DNA of 64,000 bases from Acidiflorens sp963847715 (GCA_963847715.1 CAWKAZ010000012.1:310001-374000); one strand, 5' to 3'; numbered from the stretch's first letter, positions 16,818-27,276 are shown. Made by a program: numbers and translations. Notes: generated from the sequence alone by a model not told the origin.

Positions 16818-18308
16818 ATGAGTGTTGCCCGGACTCTAGGCGAATTGCGCCAAAGTCCTTTCTCCGCGCAGCGTCTCGGTTCACGAAAAGTTAAAGATGA
16901 GTTGCGCGAGAATCTGATGTCGCGGCTGCGTGAGGGTGGCCAGATCTTTCCCGGCATCGTCGGATATGACGACACGGTCGTGCCGCAGATCATCAACGCG
17001 ATTCTGTCACGCCATAATTTTATTCTTCTCGGATTACGCGGGCAGGCGAAGAGCAGGATTCTGCGCGCGCTGACGGCGCTGCTGGATCCGGAGATGCCTT
17101 ACGTCGCCGGATGCGAGATTCATGACAATCCGTATGCTCCGATTTGCCGGCGTTGCCGCGAGTTGATCGCTAAAGAGGGAGACGCGACGCCGATTGCATG
17201 GCTGACTCCCGAGCATCGCTATGTCGAGAAGTTGGCGACGCCTGATGTGACGATTGCTGATCTGATCGGCGATATTGATCCGATCAAGGCGGCGCGGGGC
17301 GGGCACGAGCTCTCGAGTGAATTCACCGTGCACTACGGGTTACTGCCGCGGGCGAATCGCGGGATTTTTGCCATCAACGAGCTGCCCGATCTCGCGGGGA
17401 AGATTCAGGTTGGATTATTCAACATCATGCAGGAAGGCGACGTACAGATTAAGGGATACCCGATCCGGTTGCCGCTCGACGTGGCGATTGTGTTCAGCGC
17501 GAATCCGGAGGATTATACGGCGCGCGGCAAGATCATCACGCCGCTGAAGGATCGCATCGGATCGGAGATCCGCACGCATTATCCAGCGACGGTGGAAGAA
17601 GGCATCGAGATCACGGCGCAGGAAGCATGGATTAAGCGCGACGGGACGCGGTTGCATATTCCGAAGTACGTGCAGGAAGTAATTGAGCGGATCGCGTTCG
17701 CGGCGCGCGACGATAAGAAGATCGACAAGCGGTCGGGAGTGAGCCAGCGGCTGCCGATTTCAGCGATCGAGAATGTGGTATCGAATGCCGAGCGGCGCGC
17801 GCTGACGCATCAGGAGAAGTTCATTGTGCCGCGCATTAGCGATATTTACGCTGCGCTGCCGGCAATTACCGGCAAACTCGAATTGGAATACGAAGGCGAG
17901 ATGAAGGGTGCGGATCACGTGAGCCGCGAGTTGATCCGAACGGCGGTGGCGAAGGCATTCGATACGCATATGCAGGGCGTGAACCTGAGTCAGGTGGTGC
18001 AATGGTTCGACCTGGGCGGCGAGATTCAGCTGAGCGACAACGCGGGCGCGCAGGAAGTGTTCGAGGGGCTCAGGCAGATTCAAGGTTTGATGGACAAGCT
18101 GACGAAGCTGAATGTCGGTCCGAAGGAAGCGCGCGAGGTTCAGGTCTCGGCCGCTGAGTTCGTTCTGGAAGGATTGCACGCGCACAAGAAGATCGGACGC
18201 AATGAAGAGCGAGTGTTCAGCGCTGGAGAAAAGCCACCCAAGGTTGCGGAGAAGCCGGTGTTTGACCGCGAGGAGCCGGGGTTTGGAAGAAAGAGGAGTT
18301 TCAATTAG
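16818..18308 (+). CDS. MoxR/BchI-type AAA+ ATPase
   Basis: 496 residues. Walker A is the variant GLRGQAKS (residues 72-79) and the magnesium-chelatase-like core follows: FAINELPDLAGKIQVGLFNIMQEGDVQIKG as the Walker B region and sensor, VFSANPEDYTARGKIITPLKDRIGSEI. Between them is an insertion with C99, C110 and C113 (CEIHDNPYAPICRRC) that could bind a metal. Partner of the VWA gene that follows: MoxR/VWA pairs act as chaperone-like machines that insert cofactors or activate enzymes. The client here is unknown. Confidence 0.88.
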   Translation: MSVARTLGELRQSPFSAQRLGSRKVKDELRENLMSRLREGGQIFPGIVGYDDTVVPQIINAILSRHNFILLGLRGQAKSRILRALTALLDPEMPYVAGCEIHDNPYAPICRRCRELIAKEGDATPIAWLTPEHRYVEKLATPDVTIADLIGDIDPIKAARGGHELSSEFTVHYGLLPRANRGIFAINELPDLAGKIQVGLFNIMQEGDVQIKGYPIRLPLDVAIVFSANPEDYTARGKIITPLKDRIGSEIRTHYPATVEEGIEITAQEAWIKRDGTRLHIPKYVQEVIERIAFAARDDKKIDKRSGVSQRLPISAIENVVSNAERRALTHQEKFIVPRISDIYAALPAITGKLELEYEGEMKGADHVSRELIRTAVAKAFDTHMQGVNLSQVVQWFDLGGEIQLSDNAGAQEVFEGLRQIQGLMDKLTKLNVGPKEAREVQVSAAEFVLEGLHAHKKIGRNEERVFSAGEKPPKVAEKPVFDREEPGFGRKRSFN

Positions 18309-18436
18309 TCGCTGGTCGTTCGTCGTCGGTCGTTCGCGGAATATAGGGAACGCCCCCTGTATTCGTCAAAACAATGTTGGGGGCGACATGCGAATAGCCA
18401 ACGACGAGCGACCAACGACGAACGACTGACGACTGG
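18308..18436. repeat. Inverted pair of GTCGTTCGTCG-type repeats
   Basis: Forward arm 18308-18338 (GGTCGTTCGTCGTCGG words) and reverse-complement arm 18397-18436, filling the gap between the AAA+ gene and the VWA gene. Another copy is at 47400-47441. Confidence 0.75.
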
Positions 18437-18440
18437 TGCC

Positions 18441-19676
18441 ATGAAGAGGATTCGCTACACCAAGTACGTCCCCGACCCGGCCGGCGAGATGAGCATGGAG
18501 GACTTGCTCAGCGCGCTTTCGGACTACTTTCTGCAGAGCGGGTTCAACGACAATTTCTGGTATGAGCTGCCCGAGGGTGAGCAGACGCTCGACGATTTGA
18601 AGCGGGCGCTGGAACAGGCGCTGCTGAATGGCGAGATGTTTGACGAGGAAATGCGCGACCGTCTGCAGCAGATGCAGATGGAGGGTGAACTTGAGGAATT
18701 GATCGAGAAACTGATCGAGCGGATGCAGCAGGACGATTACATTTCGATCGACCAGCCGCATGATCCTACCAAACAGTCAAGCATTGGCGGACAGGTGGGC
18801 GAGGCGCAGCAGGCGAAGTTCGAGATCACGGACAAGAGCCTCGATTTCCTTGGATTCAAGGCGTTGCGCGATCTGTTGGGGTCACTCGGCAAATCGAGTT
18901 TCGGACGGCACGATACACGCGATATGGCCACCGGCATCGAGGCCAGCGGCGCTTCGAAGCGTTATGAGTTTGGCGATACGTTGAATCTCGACATCACGGC
19001 GACACTTTCTTCGGCAATTCAGCGCGAAGGATTAGGCCTTCCTCTCAATCTCGAATACAACGACCTGCAGGTGCATCAGTGCGAGTATCAGTCGTCGTGC
19101 GCAACCGTTCTGATGCTGGATTGCTCGCATTCGATGATCCTGTACGGGGAAGACCGATTCACTCCAGCGAAGAAAGTTGCGATGGCGCTGTCGCAGCTGA
19201 TTCGGACGCAGTATCCGGGGGACTCGCTATCGCTGGTGCTGTTTCACGATTCGGCGGAAGAAGTTCCCCTGTCGCAGTTGGCGCGCGTGAAGGTCGGTCC
19301 TTATTACACGAACACGCGGGAAGGATTGCGGATGGCGCAACGAATCCTGCAGCGTCAGCGTAAAGACATGAAGCAGATCGTCATGATCACCGATGGCAAG
19401 CCTTCGGCGCTGACGCTGGAGGATGGGCGCATTTATAAGAACGCTTTCGGACTCGATCCGCTGGTGGTCAGCCAGACGCTGGAAGAGGTGTCCAAGTGCA
19501 AGCGAGCTGGAGTGCTGATCAATACTTTCATGCTGGCATCGGATTACGGTCTGGTGCAGTTCGTGCAGAAAGTAACGGAGATGTGTCGCGGCAAGGCTTA
19601 CTTCACGACTCCCTATACGCTCGGCCAGTATTTGCTGATGGATTACATGTCGCGGAAGACGAAGACGATTCACTAA
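18441..19676 (+). CDS. VWA domain protein, partner of the MoxR-type ATPase
   Basis: 411 residues. The first ~200 are charged and helical (QQMQMEGELEELIEKLIERMQQ is a possible coiled coil); the C-terminal VWA domain starts near 220 with the MIDAS motif D227-C-S229-H-S231, followed by a second metal-site Thr in the NTREG loop and MITDGKPSALTL. The MIDAS is complete, so metal-dependent binding of a partner is likely. It is on the same strand as the ATPase with only a repeat element between, which fits an operon. Confidence 0.88.
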   Translation: MKRIRYTKYVPDPAGEMSMEDLLSALSDYFLQSGFNDNFWYELPEGEQTLDDLKRALEQALLNGEMFDEEMRDRLQQMQMEGELEELIEKLIERMQQDDYISIDQPHDPTKQSSIGGQVGEAQQAKFEITDKSLDFLGFKALRDLLGSLGKSSFGRHDTRDMATGIEASGASKRYEFGDTLNLDITATLSSAIQREGLGLPLNLEYNDLQVHQCEYQSSCATVLMLDCSHSMILYGEDRFTPAKKVAMALSQLIRTQYPGDSLSLVLFHDSAEEVPLSQLARVKVGPYYTNTREGLRMAQRILQRQRKDMKQIVMITDGKPSALTLEDGRIYKNAFGLDPLVVSQTLEEVSKCKRAGVLINTFMLASDYGLVQFVQKVTEMCRGKAYFTTPYTLGQYLLMDYMSRKTKTIH

Positions 19677-19786
19677 CTGCCCTGAAGACCTCGCTGAGTT
19701 TGATTACAGAAGTAATCCCCGGGCAGTTCTCTGGATTGCGGCTTCGGGGTAAGATGTCTGCAAGATCGCGGGGGTCTGGAGAGGCT

Positions 19787-20023
19787 ATGAAACGTTTCGC
19801 CGCTTTTCTATTGCTGGTCGGCTTAGTTCTTGCGGGATCATCCCTGTATGCCAAGGATCAGCGAATCACTCCGGAAGAGAATGCGCGGCGGTCGAGCAAA
19901 GCGGCGAAGCAGCAGCAAAAGATGTTGAAAAAGGCCAATAAGAAACAACGCAAGGCCATGAACAAAGCAGCGAAGCAACAGCGGAAAGAGATCAAGAAAG
20001 CTAACGCCGGTCTGCATAGATAA
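19787..20023 (+). CDS. Small lysine-rich secreted protein
   Basis: 78 residues from ATG 19787, preceded by GGAGAGG. Residues 1-22 form a signal peptide ending SSLYA, and the mature ~55 residues are almost all Lys, Gln, Ala and Arg: KQQQKMLKKANKKQRK and KQQRKEIKKAN, an amphipathic helix pattern with a repeat of about 11-13 residues. A polybasic, helical exported protein might bind anionic polymers (DNA, LPS, peptidoglycan). No domain match is known to me. An open frame upstream to 19496 overlaps the VWA gene and is ignored. Confidence 0.65.
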   Translation: MKRFAAFLLLVGLVLAGSSLYAKDQRITPEENARRSSKAAKQQQKMLKKANKKQRKAMNKAAKQQRKEIKKANAGLHR

Positions 20024-20168
20024 GATTCCTCGAACTTCCGATTCGAACTTCCGATTCGTCACAAATCCACAGTGACCGCCCGCACATCGAGCTGGTCCGT
20101 TCGGCGCTACTCTGAATTCACTCCCAGGGACTTTTGCCGGTCCCGTTCCCTCCAGAAAGAGACATGCT

Positions 20169-20744
20169 ATGCGTGCGTCACGACGCGTGTGGAAGGTGGC
20201 ATTCGTCTGTCTGTTGAGCTTTGGCCTGTCAACAATTGCCGGGGCGCAATCAGAGGTCATGGATCAAGCCCTTGCGGAACGAGTTCTTGGTCCGCAATGG
20301 AAGCAGTTCTCGCGGCGGGCCGGGATGATCTTTGCCGGCACTGTGCTCTCCGGTGCGTCGGCCACCGATCTCGCAGAAACACCTCCGTTTTCTTTCGAAA
20401 TGCGCTTTCGGGTGGAGCGTGCGATTGCCGGCGTGGAGCGCGGACAGGTACTAACCATTCACGAATGGGCAGGAGCGGCGTCGATGCATAGTCCGATGAT
20501 CGGCGGCCAGAAGGTACTGCTCTTTTTATATCCGCTGAGCCGCCTGGGCCTCTCCAGTCCGGTGGGCGGGTCGGTCGGTGTGATCGTCCTCGATGCCGGG
20601 GGAGCATATGTGACCCCAGAAGAGTTGGTCCGGCGCGATGGGATGGTTGCGCGGGCGGCTTTGCCTGCCGCAACCTCCAACCCGACCCGGAGAGTGAGCA
20701 TCGAGCAGTTGGAGCGCGCGATCCGCAGCGCGAGAGAGGATTGA
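20169..20744 (+). CDS. Secreted protein of unknown function
   Basis: 191 residues with a signal peptide over residues 1-26 (VWKVAFVCLLSFGLSTIAGAQ). The mature part has strand-rich stretches such as GMIFAGTVLSGA and FEMRFRVERAIAGVERGQVLTIHEW, then KVLLFLYPLSRLG, a pattern like an OB-fold-type domain. I do not recognise a family. The next gene begins one base after the stop, so the two are translationally coupled; the pair probably work together at the cell surface. Confidence 0.6.
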   Translation: MRASRRVWKVAFVCLLSFGLSTIAGAQSEVMDQALAERVLGPQWKQFSRRAGMIFAGTVLSGASATDLAETPPFSFEMRFRVERAIAGVERGQVLTIHEWAGAASMHSPMIGGQKVLLFLYPLSRLGLSSPVGGSVGVIVLDAGGAYVTPEELVRRDGMVARAALPAATSNPTRRVSIEQLERAIRSARED

Positions 20745-20745
20745 G

Positions 20746-23700
20746 ATGCGTTCCGTTCTCATCGGCATTGGGCTCTTGCTCTGCTCCGCGATGGTCAGCC
20801 AAGCGGGGGGGCCGGCTTTTGTCGCGGGCTCCGGCTACAACCCTGGCGTCATGGGACAACCGGTGATCTGGGCGAATGGCTCCATACAATACTTCACCGA
20901 CCAGGGTGACTTGAGCCCGATTCTTCCGGGCGCACAGGCCGATGCTTTCGTCGCGACCGCGGCGTTCGGGGCTGTGGACGGGTGCTATCCGGCGTTGCGC
21001 TCACTGCGTCGCGAGCCGGGCATCTCGCGGAGGACGTCAGCGGCAGCAATATCGCGGCGGATGGATTCGGCAATATTACCGGTCCGTTGGACATTATCGT
21101 CAGACTGCGACAGGCACGCCGCTGGGTATTGTCTACGACTACGACGGCACGGTCACGGACGCGATTCTCGGCCAGGGTGCAGGCAGTGCGTCGGATTGCC
21201 CGACCAACGCGGTCTATGGTGGGCCAGACAATTTTTCGGCTGGCGGAAACATAGTGCATGCGCTGATCGTGATCAACGGCGTCTGCGCGGGTACGAGCGC
21301 GCAGCTTCCCGACGTTCAGTACCGTTTGGTGCGAGTGCTGGGGCGCATTGTTGGACTGGGATGGTCGCAGGCAAACGTCAACGTGCAGACGCGGAACCCG
21401 CCGCCGAACAGCGACGATTTTGCGGGGTTTCCGGTGATGCACTTTACGGATCCGATCAACTGCGTGCCGATCAGCGTCTGCTATCCGAACGCGGCTTTGC
21501 CGAAGTTGGATGACGCCACCGCGCTCGCGCGTCTTTATCCGGCGAGCGGCAACTCCCAAGCGACAGGCAGGGTTTGGGGGAGCGTGTATTTCACCGACGC
21601 TGCGGGAATTGCGGTGCAGCCGATGCAGGGTGTGAATGTGGTGGCTCGCCTGCTGGTAGGAGGACTGCCGTCATCGCAGTATGTGGTCACTTCGGTATCG
21701 GGGTTTCTATTTCACGGAAATGCGGGAAACATTATCAATGGATACGTCGATGCGAAGGGTCACCGCTTCGACCGGTGGGGATCGAATGACGGAGAGCTGG
21801 AGGGATTTTACGATCTTGGCCAACTGATGATTCCGGTGGGTCAAACCATCGCCGAATATCAGTTGAGTGTGGAAGCACTGGACGCCAACTGGTCTCTGGG
21901 AGTGGAACCGTATGCGCCGGGGCAGGTTGCTCCATCGGGAACATTCGCGCCGGTGGTGGTGACAGTTGTGAGTGGATCGAATGCCGAGCGAGACATTTTG
22001 ATGTTGCAGGATGAGGTGGCGCAGGCGCATCCGGGCAGTGGATCGACGTATACGACTCCGGCGCCACTTCCGGCGGATGGCGACTGGGGCTCGTGGATCT
22101 CTGGTTATGGCAGCGTAGATTTCTTTCAATTCACGGCGCAAGCGAATCGCACGGCATCCGTGTCGGTGACAGCGCTTGATGAAAACGGACGGCCGACACA
22201 AGGCAAATTGTTGCCAGTGATCGGCATCTGGCAGTTGAGCGATCAGAGCGGCAATCCTGCGCCCGCATCCACACCCTCGCCGTTCAACTCGACGAAACTG
22301 GCAACGACGCGTCTGGATGCACAGTTCAGCGGCAGTGACACCTATCGTGTCGGAATCGCCGATTCTCGCGGCGACGGGCGTCCGGATTATTTCTACGAGG
22401 CCAGCCTGCTCTATTCGGACCATCTGACCCCTGCGCGTCTTAGTCTGGCCGGCGGCATCACGACGCTGCACGGGATTGGATTTAAGCCAGGGCTGCAGGT
22501 GGCGATCGGCGGCAACAATAGCAACGTTCTTTCCGCATCGGCGAGTGCGGTCGAAGTGGCCGCGCCTGGCGCATCGCAGGATGGAGTTGCCGGGGTTCAG
22601 GTTATGGACCCGGTCACGGGCGGCTTCTCTCAAATGACGGGAGCGCTTGCGTATGGCGCGCTCGCGACGGATCAATTGCTTCTGCTGCAAGGTGGGGAGC
22701 CGGCCACTGCAGTTGGATCACAGGGCGCGAATGCGATTCGGGTGCGTGCTGTCGCTGCCGATGGTGTCACTCCGGTAAGCGGAGCGACCATTGCGTGGAG
22801 CGCTACCAACGGTTTGCAGTTCTCGGCTTGCAAGGGCGCGTCTACGTGTTCGGTGTTGAGTGACGAAGCAGGAGAGTCTTCGAGTTGGGTGACTCCTACC
22901 GCCACTGGACCGAGCAGCATTACGGTGGCGCTGGCGCCGCTCTCCTACTCGCCACCGCAGACGCAATCGGCAACGGTTTTGGGGACTTCGTCCGCGCTCG
23001 ATCTAGCTGCTTTGACTCCGACGCGATGGATTGGGCAGGGAGCGACGGTCGCGGTTCCACTTACGGTGGAGGTGCTCGACCTGGGCGTACCGCAACCGAA
23101 TGTGGCGATCAATTTCAAACTGACCACGGGGACGGCGTCGCTATCGTCCGCTAGCGCGACCACCAACGGATTTGGATTCGCGAGTGTTACTGCGAGTGTC
23201 GCGAATCAGAACAGCGATGTGCAGGTGACCGCTTGCGTCGCTTTGGGGAATTCGCCGTGCCAGACATTCACACTGTTCTCGACGCCATCGTCGATGTGGA
23301 CGCTGGAGACGGTAAGCGGATCATCGCAGGCGGTTACGTCTGGACAAGTATTTCAGCCACTGGCGATGCGGGTGACGGATGGCTCGTTGGCGGCGAATCC
23401 GGTGCTGGGCGTGCCGGTTAGGTTTAAGACAACGCTGGCTACGATAGGTCACGGGCAGGGAGGTCCGCCGGGGGGTGGGTCGTCTACATCAGGGGCTTCT
23501 CAGCCGGTTCTGCTTGGTTCGTCGCAGGCGCAGGTGGTGACCTCGCAGGATGGGATCGCGTTGATCGTGCCATCCGCAGAAAACGTGGGACCCTGCGATG
23601 TGTTTGTTGCGGTGAATGCGGGGAATGCGTCGGTGCAGTTCCAGATGGAAAATCTGGCGGCGATGGTTCCCATTGTACCGATCGGGAAGCCCAGGCCACG

Positions 23701-24049
23701 CATTTCGCCTAGGGAAGTCAGTGTTGGTTTTGCTGCACCAGCCGATTTTGTTCCGCCAGTTATGTTGTTTGCTGTGCCGCAGGGAGAGGTGGGTGCGGAT
23801 CCGGCTCCGGCTCCGGAGTCGCATGCTAGTTCGACGGAGCAGGCGGAGGCGAATGCGTTCGCAACGACGGATGCGGTGGTCGGTGAATCTGTTGCGGAGT
23901 CCGGAGGTCGGGCCAAGAGCGTGAGTGTCAAGAAAAAGACGCGCCAGAAGAAGATCGTGATCCTGAAGGCGGTCTCTGGTTCCGCCAAGCTGGTGTTCGA
24001 TGACAAACGGACTTGCCGCGTTCTGGCGGAGGATGGGCCCGTGTTCTAG
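20746..24049 (+). pseudogene. Large secreted protein with matrixin-like segment and Ig-like domains, frameshifted near its start
   Basis: The N-terminus is in one frame from ATG 20746 (signal peptide MRSVLIGIGLLLCSAMVSQA, then GPAFVAGSGYNPGVMGQPV). About 20970 the match shifts into a second frame (WTG) and then a third (VLSGVALTASRAGHLAEDV, from 20982), and near 21090-21110 it returns to the frame of the long ORF that ends at 24049. So at least three single-base shifts occur within about 150 bases. Downstream the protein is intact: VRVLGRIVGLGWS sits where a matrixin has its zinc site but the three His are replaced by Arg, Arg and Trp; then come strand-rich regions and two Ig-like repeats (VSGATIAWSATNG, PNVAINFKLTTG). 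Either gene decay or sequence error. Confidence 0.6.
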
Positions 24050-24059
24050 GCGGCGAGCG

Positions 24060-24350
24060 CCTCAGCGGCTAAAGCCGTCCGAGTATGTGGCGCTTATGGC
24101 GCGGCTGAAAGCCGCGCCCTTTCAAAACGAAACCCTTGGCGGATCGGATGAGGGCGGATTTTGCCGCTAGTTGTGAAAAAAGGCGACCACCAGGGCTGAA
24201 GCCCGCCTCATCCTCGGAGACTGACGCGGCCCTGAAGGGGCCGCTCTTCCACGGTTGTGCGAGCATCGCGTTTCTTCAGCATAAACTGTAAGCAGTCCGG
24301 GTATGTGGCGATTGCGGCGCGGCTGGGAACCCGCGCCGTTTCAAAGCAAA
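24060..24350. repeat. Cluster of TAAA/TGAA-loop palindromes including one two-hairpin composite element
   Basis: Three units between the secreted protein and the S9 peptidase. At 24066-24118 are CGGC-TAAA-GCCG and GGCGCGGC-TGAAA-GCCGCGCC. At 24190-24254 is the composite element: hairpin GGGC-TGAA-GCCC, a spacer, hairpin GCGGCC-CTGAAG-GGGCCGC, tail TCTTCCACGG. At about 24295-24350 is a diverged copy of the first unit (GGCGCGGC-TGGGA-ACCCGCGCC, then TTTCAAAG). Confidence 0.75.
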
Positions 24351-24379
24351 GCGCTAGTCCGCGGCTATGGCAACGCGAG

Positions 24380-26737
24380 TTATTTTTTCGTCCACTGATC
24401 AACCCAATCATTGACTGTTTTGTACCAGAGCTGCGAATTTTGCGGCTTCAGGATCCAGTGGCCTTCGTCGGGGAAGTAGAGCATCTTCGACGGCACGCCC
24501 ATGGTTTGCAGCGTGGTGAAGAGCTGGAAGCCTTCGCTCACGTCGAGGCGGTAGTCGAGTTGGCTGTGGATAACCAGCGTCGGCGTCTTGAAATTCTTGG
24601 CGTAGTTGCGCGGGTTCCACTTCTCGTACATCTCCGGATTCGTGTACGGAGTGCCCTTGAATTCCCAGTTATTGAACCAGAGTTCTTCAGTCGTTCCCCA
24701 GGCGGAGTAGGTGTTGAACATGCCGTCGTGCGTGACGATGCACTTGAAACGGTCGGTGTGGCCGAGCACCCAGTTGGCCATGTATCCGCCATAGCTCGCG
24801 CCCAGCGCGCACTCGCGGTCTTTATCGATGAACGGATAAGTCTTCTCGGCGTAGTCGAGGCCCTTCATCAGGTCTTCAAACGGAGCACCGCCCCAGTCGC
24901 CATTGATCTCATCAATAAACTTCTGCCCATATCCCGGCGAGCCGTGGAAGTTGATGAACACGACCACGTAGCCGCTGGCGGCAAATAGCTCAAAGTTCCA
25001 GCGATAGCTCCAGAGGTCGCCCATCGGGACTTCGGGGCCGCCGTGGATGATGAACTTCAGGGGATATTTCTTGCTGGGATCGAAGTTTGGCGGCTTGACG
25101 AGGAAGCCTTGGACTTTATCGCCGAACGCGCCGGTGAACCAAAAAGATTCGAGCGGGGACATCGAGACTTGCGGAGGACAGACTCGTTTAAATGAGTGAG
25201 AGCTCGGGGATGTTACGAAAGCCATAGCAAGGTTTCGCGGGTTACGTTCGGTCTCATCTTCCGGCAGCAAACGTGAAGATACGTAGAGGGAATCGTCGTT
25301 GGGAGATTCGACAGACATGCCGCGTAAAGAGCAAGACATCGGGAGGTCCAAACGCAGATCATCTTTGTAAGCCTTCACTCCGTCTGAAATGGGGCCGTTG
25401 GGGCCTACCGCTCCGCTTGGCACAAGAAAAAAAGCGGCGATCCGCCTGAGTTTCAAGATTGAGATCCATCCTGTCTATTCCTTCCTTTAGTGGCTCCCAG
25501 GGGTGATCGGTGTCGACCTTGAAGATTGCCGCTCGCCCTGCAACTCCGCGACAAAACAGACGAATGCCGACTCTGGAGACCAAGTAAATGTTCCAACCCA
25601 CCTGTCAAAGCCCTCCGTCAGGTTCTTCTTCTCCCCCGTCTTCCGGTCGTACAGCATCAGCCGAAAGCGGTCGCTCTCGTATCCCGGACGCTGCTGGGCG
25701 CGGTAGGCGATGTACTTGCCATCGGGCGAATAGAGCGGAGTCGAGTCGCTGGCGGGATTGTCGGCGGTGATGTTCTTTGCTTGGATAGATCCGGCCGCCC
25801 CTCCGTTCACCGAGACGATCCAGAGATCGTTGTTGGTGGACGTGGCTTCGACCTTGTCGTGATTCGAGGTGTAGCAAATCTCCTGCCCGTCGGGCGAGAA
25901 GGCGTAGTTGTCCTGCCCGCCGAGCGAGAAACGACGCGGAGCGTCGTAAGTCGCGGGGAGTGAGGTCTCGCGGATGGGCCTCCTCCGATCGGTAGCCGCT
26001 CAAACGCCTGCGGATCAGAATCAATCCATCGGCACTTGGCTCGTTGTTGCAGTGGGTGAGACTGTAGGTTGACAGCCAACAAAGAAGGGTGGATGCTACC
26101 GATCAGAGGTATTGGGTCATGCCGACTAGAAGATGTCGTCCGCTTGCCACTTTATAGGCATTCCAGTGACGATAAAGCAGTCGATCAAAGATAAGGGCCT
26201 TGACCTTCGAATCTTCCGCCTCTTTCATTTTCGTGGAATTGCAGTCGGCTTCGGCATCAGGCTCGCCGTCACAATCCGGATAAACATCAGATGTGAAGAG
26301 GATGTTCTTGCTATCCGGCGACCAAAGTTCGCCACTCGCCTCCGTTGCAATGGTGGTCAATTTCGCACCTGTGAGTTCCAACTCCTGCTGCACGATCAAA
26401 GTCCGCGATCCAAACCTGCGACCCACCTGTGTTGTTCGAGAGAAACGCAAAGCGCTTCCCATCCGGCGCCCAGCGCGGACGGTCGCCATCCTGATCGGCG
26501 ATGAGTACGCGCTCCTGCCCTCCGGCCAGCGGGACGATCCAGATGTGCGATGTCTTCTTGTTCGCCGCCAGATCCACATCGACGGCGGCGAAGAGTACCC
26601 ACTTGCCGTCCGGAGAAGGCACCGGCTCGCCGACGCGCTTCAGCTTCATCATGTCTTCGAAGGTGAAAGGACGCTTGGATTGAGAGAAAGCGGGAAGAGG
26701 AGAAGAGAAGGATTAAGAGAAATGCTAGATGGCGCAT
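24380..26737 (-). pseudogene. S9 family prolyl-oligopeptidase-type peptidase, multiply frameshifted
   Basis: The C-terminal catalytic half is intact in one frame (24380 to about 25180): ALGASYGGYMANWVLGHTDR with the nucleophile Ser in GASYGGY, SQLDYRLDVSEGFQLF with the catalytic Asp, and FPDEGHWILKPQNS with the His. Upstream, the signal peptide (MRHLAFLLILL at 26737, GGAGG before it), FEDMMKLKRVGEP, LTTIATEASGELWSPDSKNILFT, YSPDGKYIAYRAQQ and KVDTDHPWEPL are in successive different frames, so at least five shifts break the beta-propeller domain. The enzyme would cleave dipeptides or oligopeptides in the periplasm. I lean to a true pseudogene because the damage is so concentrated, but homopolymer-type shifts occur in other genes here too. 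Confidence 0.7.
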
Positions 26738-26775
26738 GAGGTGCCTCCGCGGAACAAAAGAGTGTAGCACAGATC

Positions 26776-26879
26776 AAGGTTTCAAGTTTCAAGGTTTCAG
26801 AGTTTCAAGGTTGCATGACAAGAACATCAGAGTTTGAGTCTGACTTTGAAACTCTGAAACCTTGAAACATTGAAACCTG
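26776..26879. repeat. Inverted pair of GTTTCAAGG-family repeats
   Basis: Forward arm 26776-26812 and reverse-complement arm 26844-26879, in the gap between the S9 peptidase and the TPR gene. Confidence 0.8.
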
Positions 26880-26883
26880 CTTC

Positions 26884-27192
26884 TCACTTCAGCTCTTCCA
26901 GCATCGCGGTCATCTCTGATTGCGCGTGCTTATTGCCGGTGCGGACGGCGGAGGAGATGCCGTCGGTCAGCCAGCGCTTGGCTTCGGGCACCCGGCTGGC
27001 ATTGGCTAGCGTTTGCGCGGCCATGAAGTAGGCGGGGGTGTAGTCGGGATTTTTCTCGATCAGCGTTTTGAATTCCTGCAGGGCTTGCTCGGTTTGTCCG
27101 GCTTTCGAGTACTCCATGGCGAGGCCGTAGCGGGCGAAGGAGTCTTCGGGATTGGCGGTCAGGGCTTCGGTTAACAGGGCGATGCGATCCAT
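26884..27192 (-). CDS. Small TPR protein
   Basis: 102 residues, nearly all tetratricopeptide repeat: LLTEALTANPEDSFARYGLAMEYSKAG and QALQEFKTLIEKNPDYTPAYFMAAQTLANAS are two clear TPR units, followed by a partial third. No signal peptide is seen, so it should be a cytoplasmic protein-binding adaptor. It stands alone between two repeat elements. The ATG at 27192 has no strong Shine-Dalgarno sequence. Confidence 0.85.
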   Translation of the reverse strand: MDRIALLTEALTANPEDSFARYGLAMEYSKAGQTEQALQEFKTLIEKNPDYTPAYFMAAQTLANASRVPEAKRWLTDGISSAVRTGNKHAQSEMTAMLEELK

Positions 27193-27198
27193 ATAAGC

Positions 27199-27276
27199 AG
27201 CTCTCAGCTCTCAGTTGTCAGCTCTCAGTGAAACCCTAAGGTCGGCTGACAGCTGAGAGCTGACAGCTGAAAGCTG
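27199..27276. repeat. Inverted pair of CAGCTCTCAG-type repeats
   Basis: Forward arm 27199-27230 of CAGCTCTCAG/CAGTTGTCAG words and near-perfect reverse-complement arm 27244-27276, only about 13 bases apart: a strong hairpin. It lies just upstream of the TPR gene. Confidence 0.8.

Noticed and set aside
3306..26879. GTTTCAAGG words as a CRISPR array
   Set aside because: No regular spacers; the word itself is degenerate and only 9-15 bases, with copies scattered over 23 kb and no cas genes.
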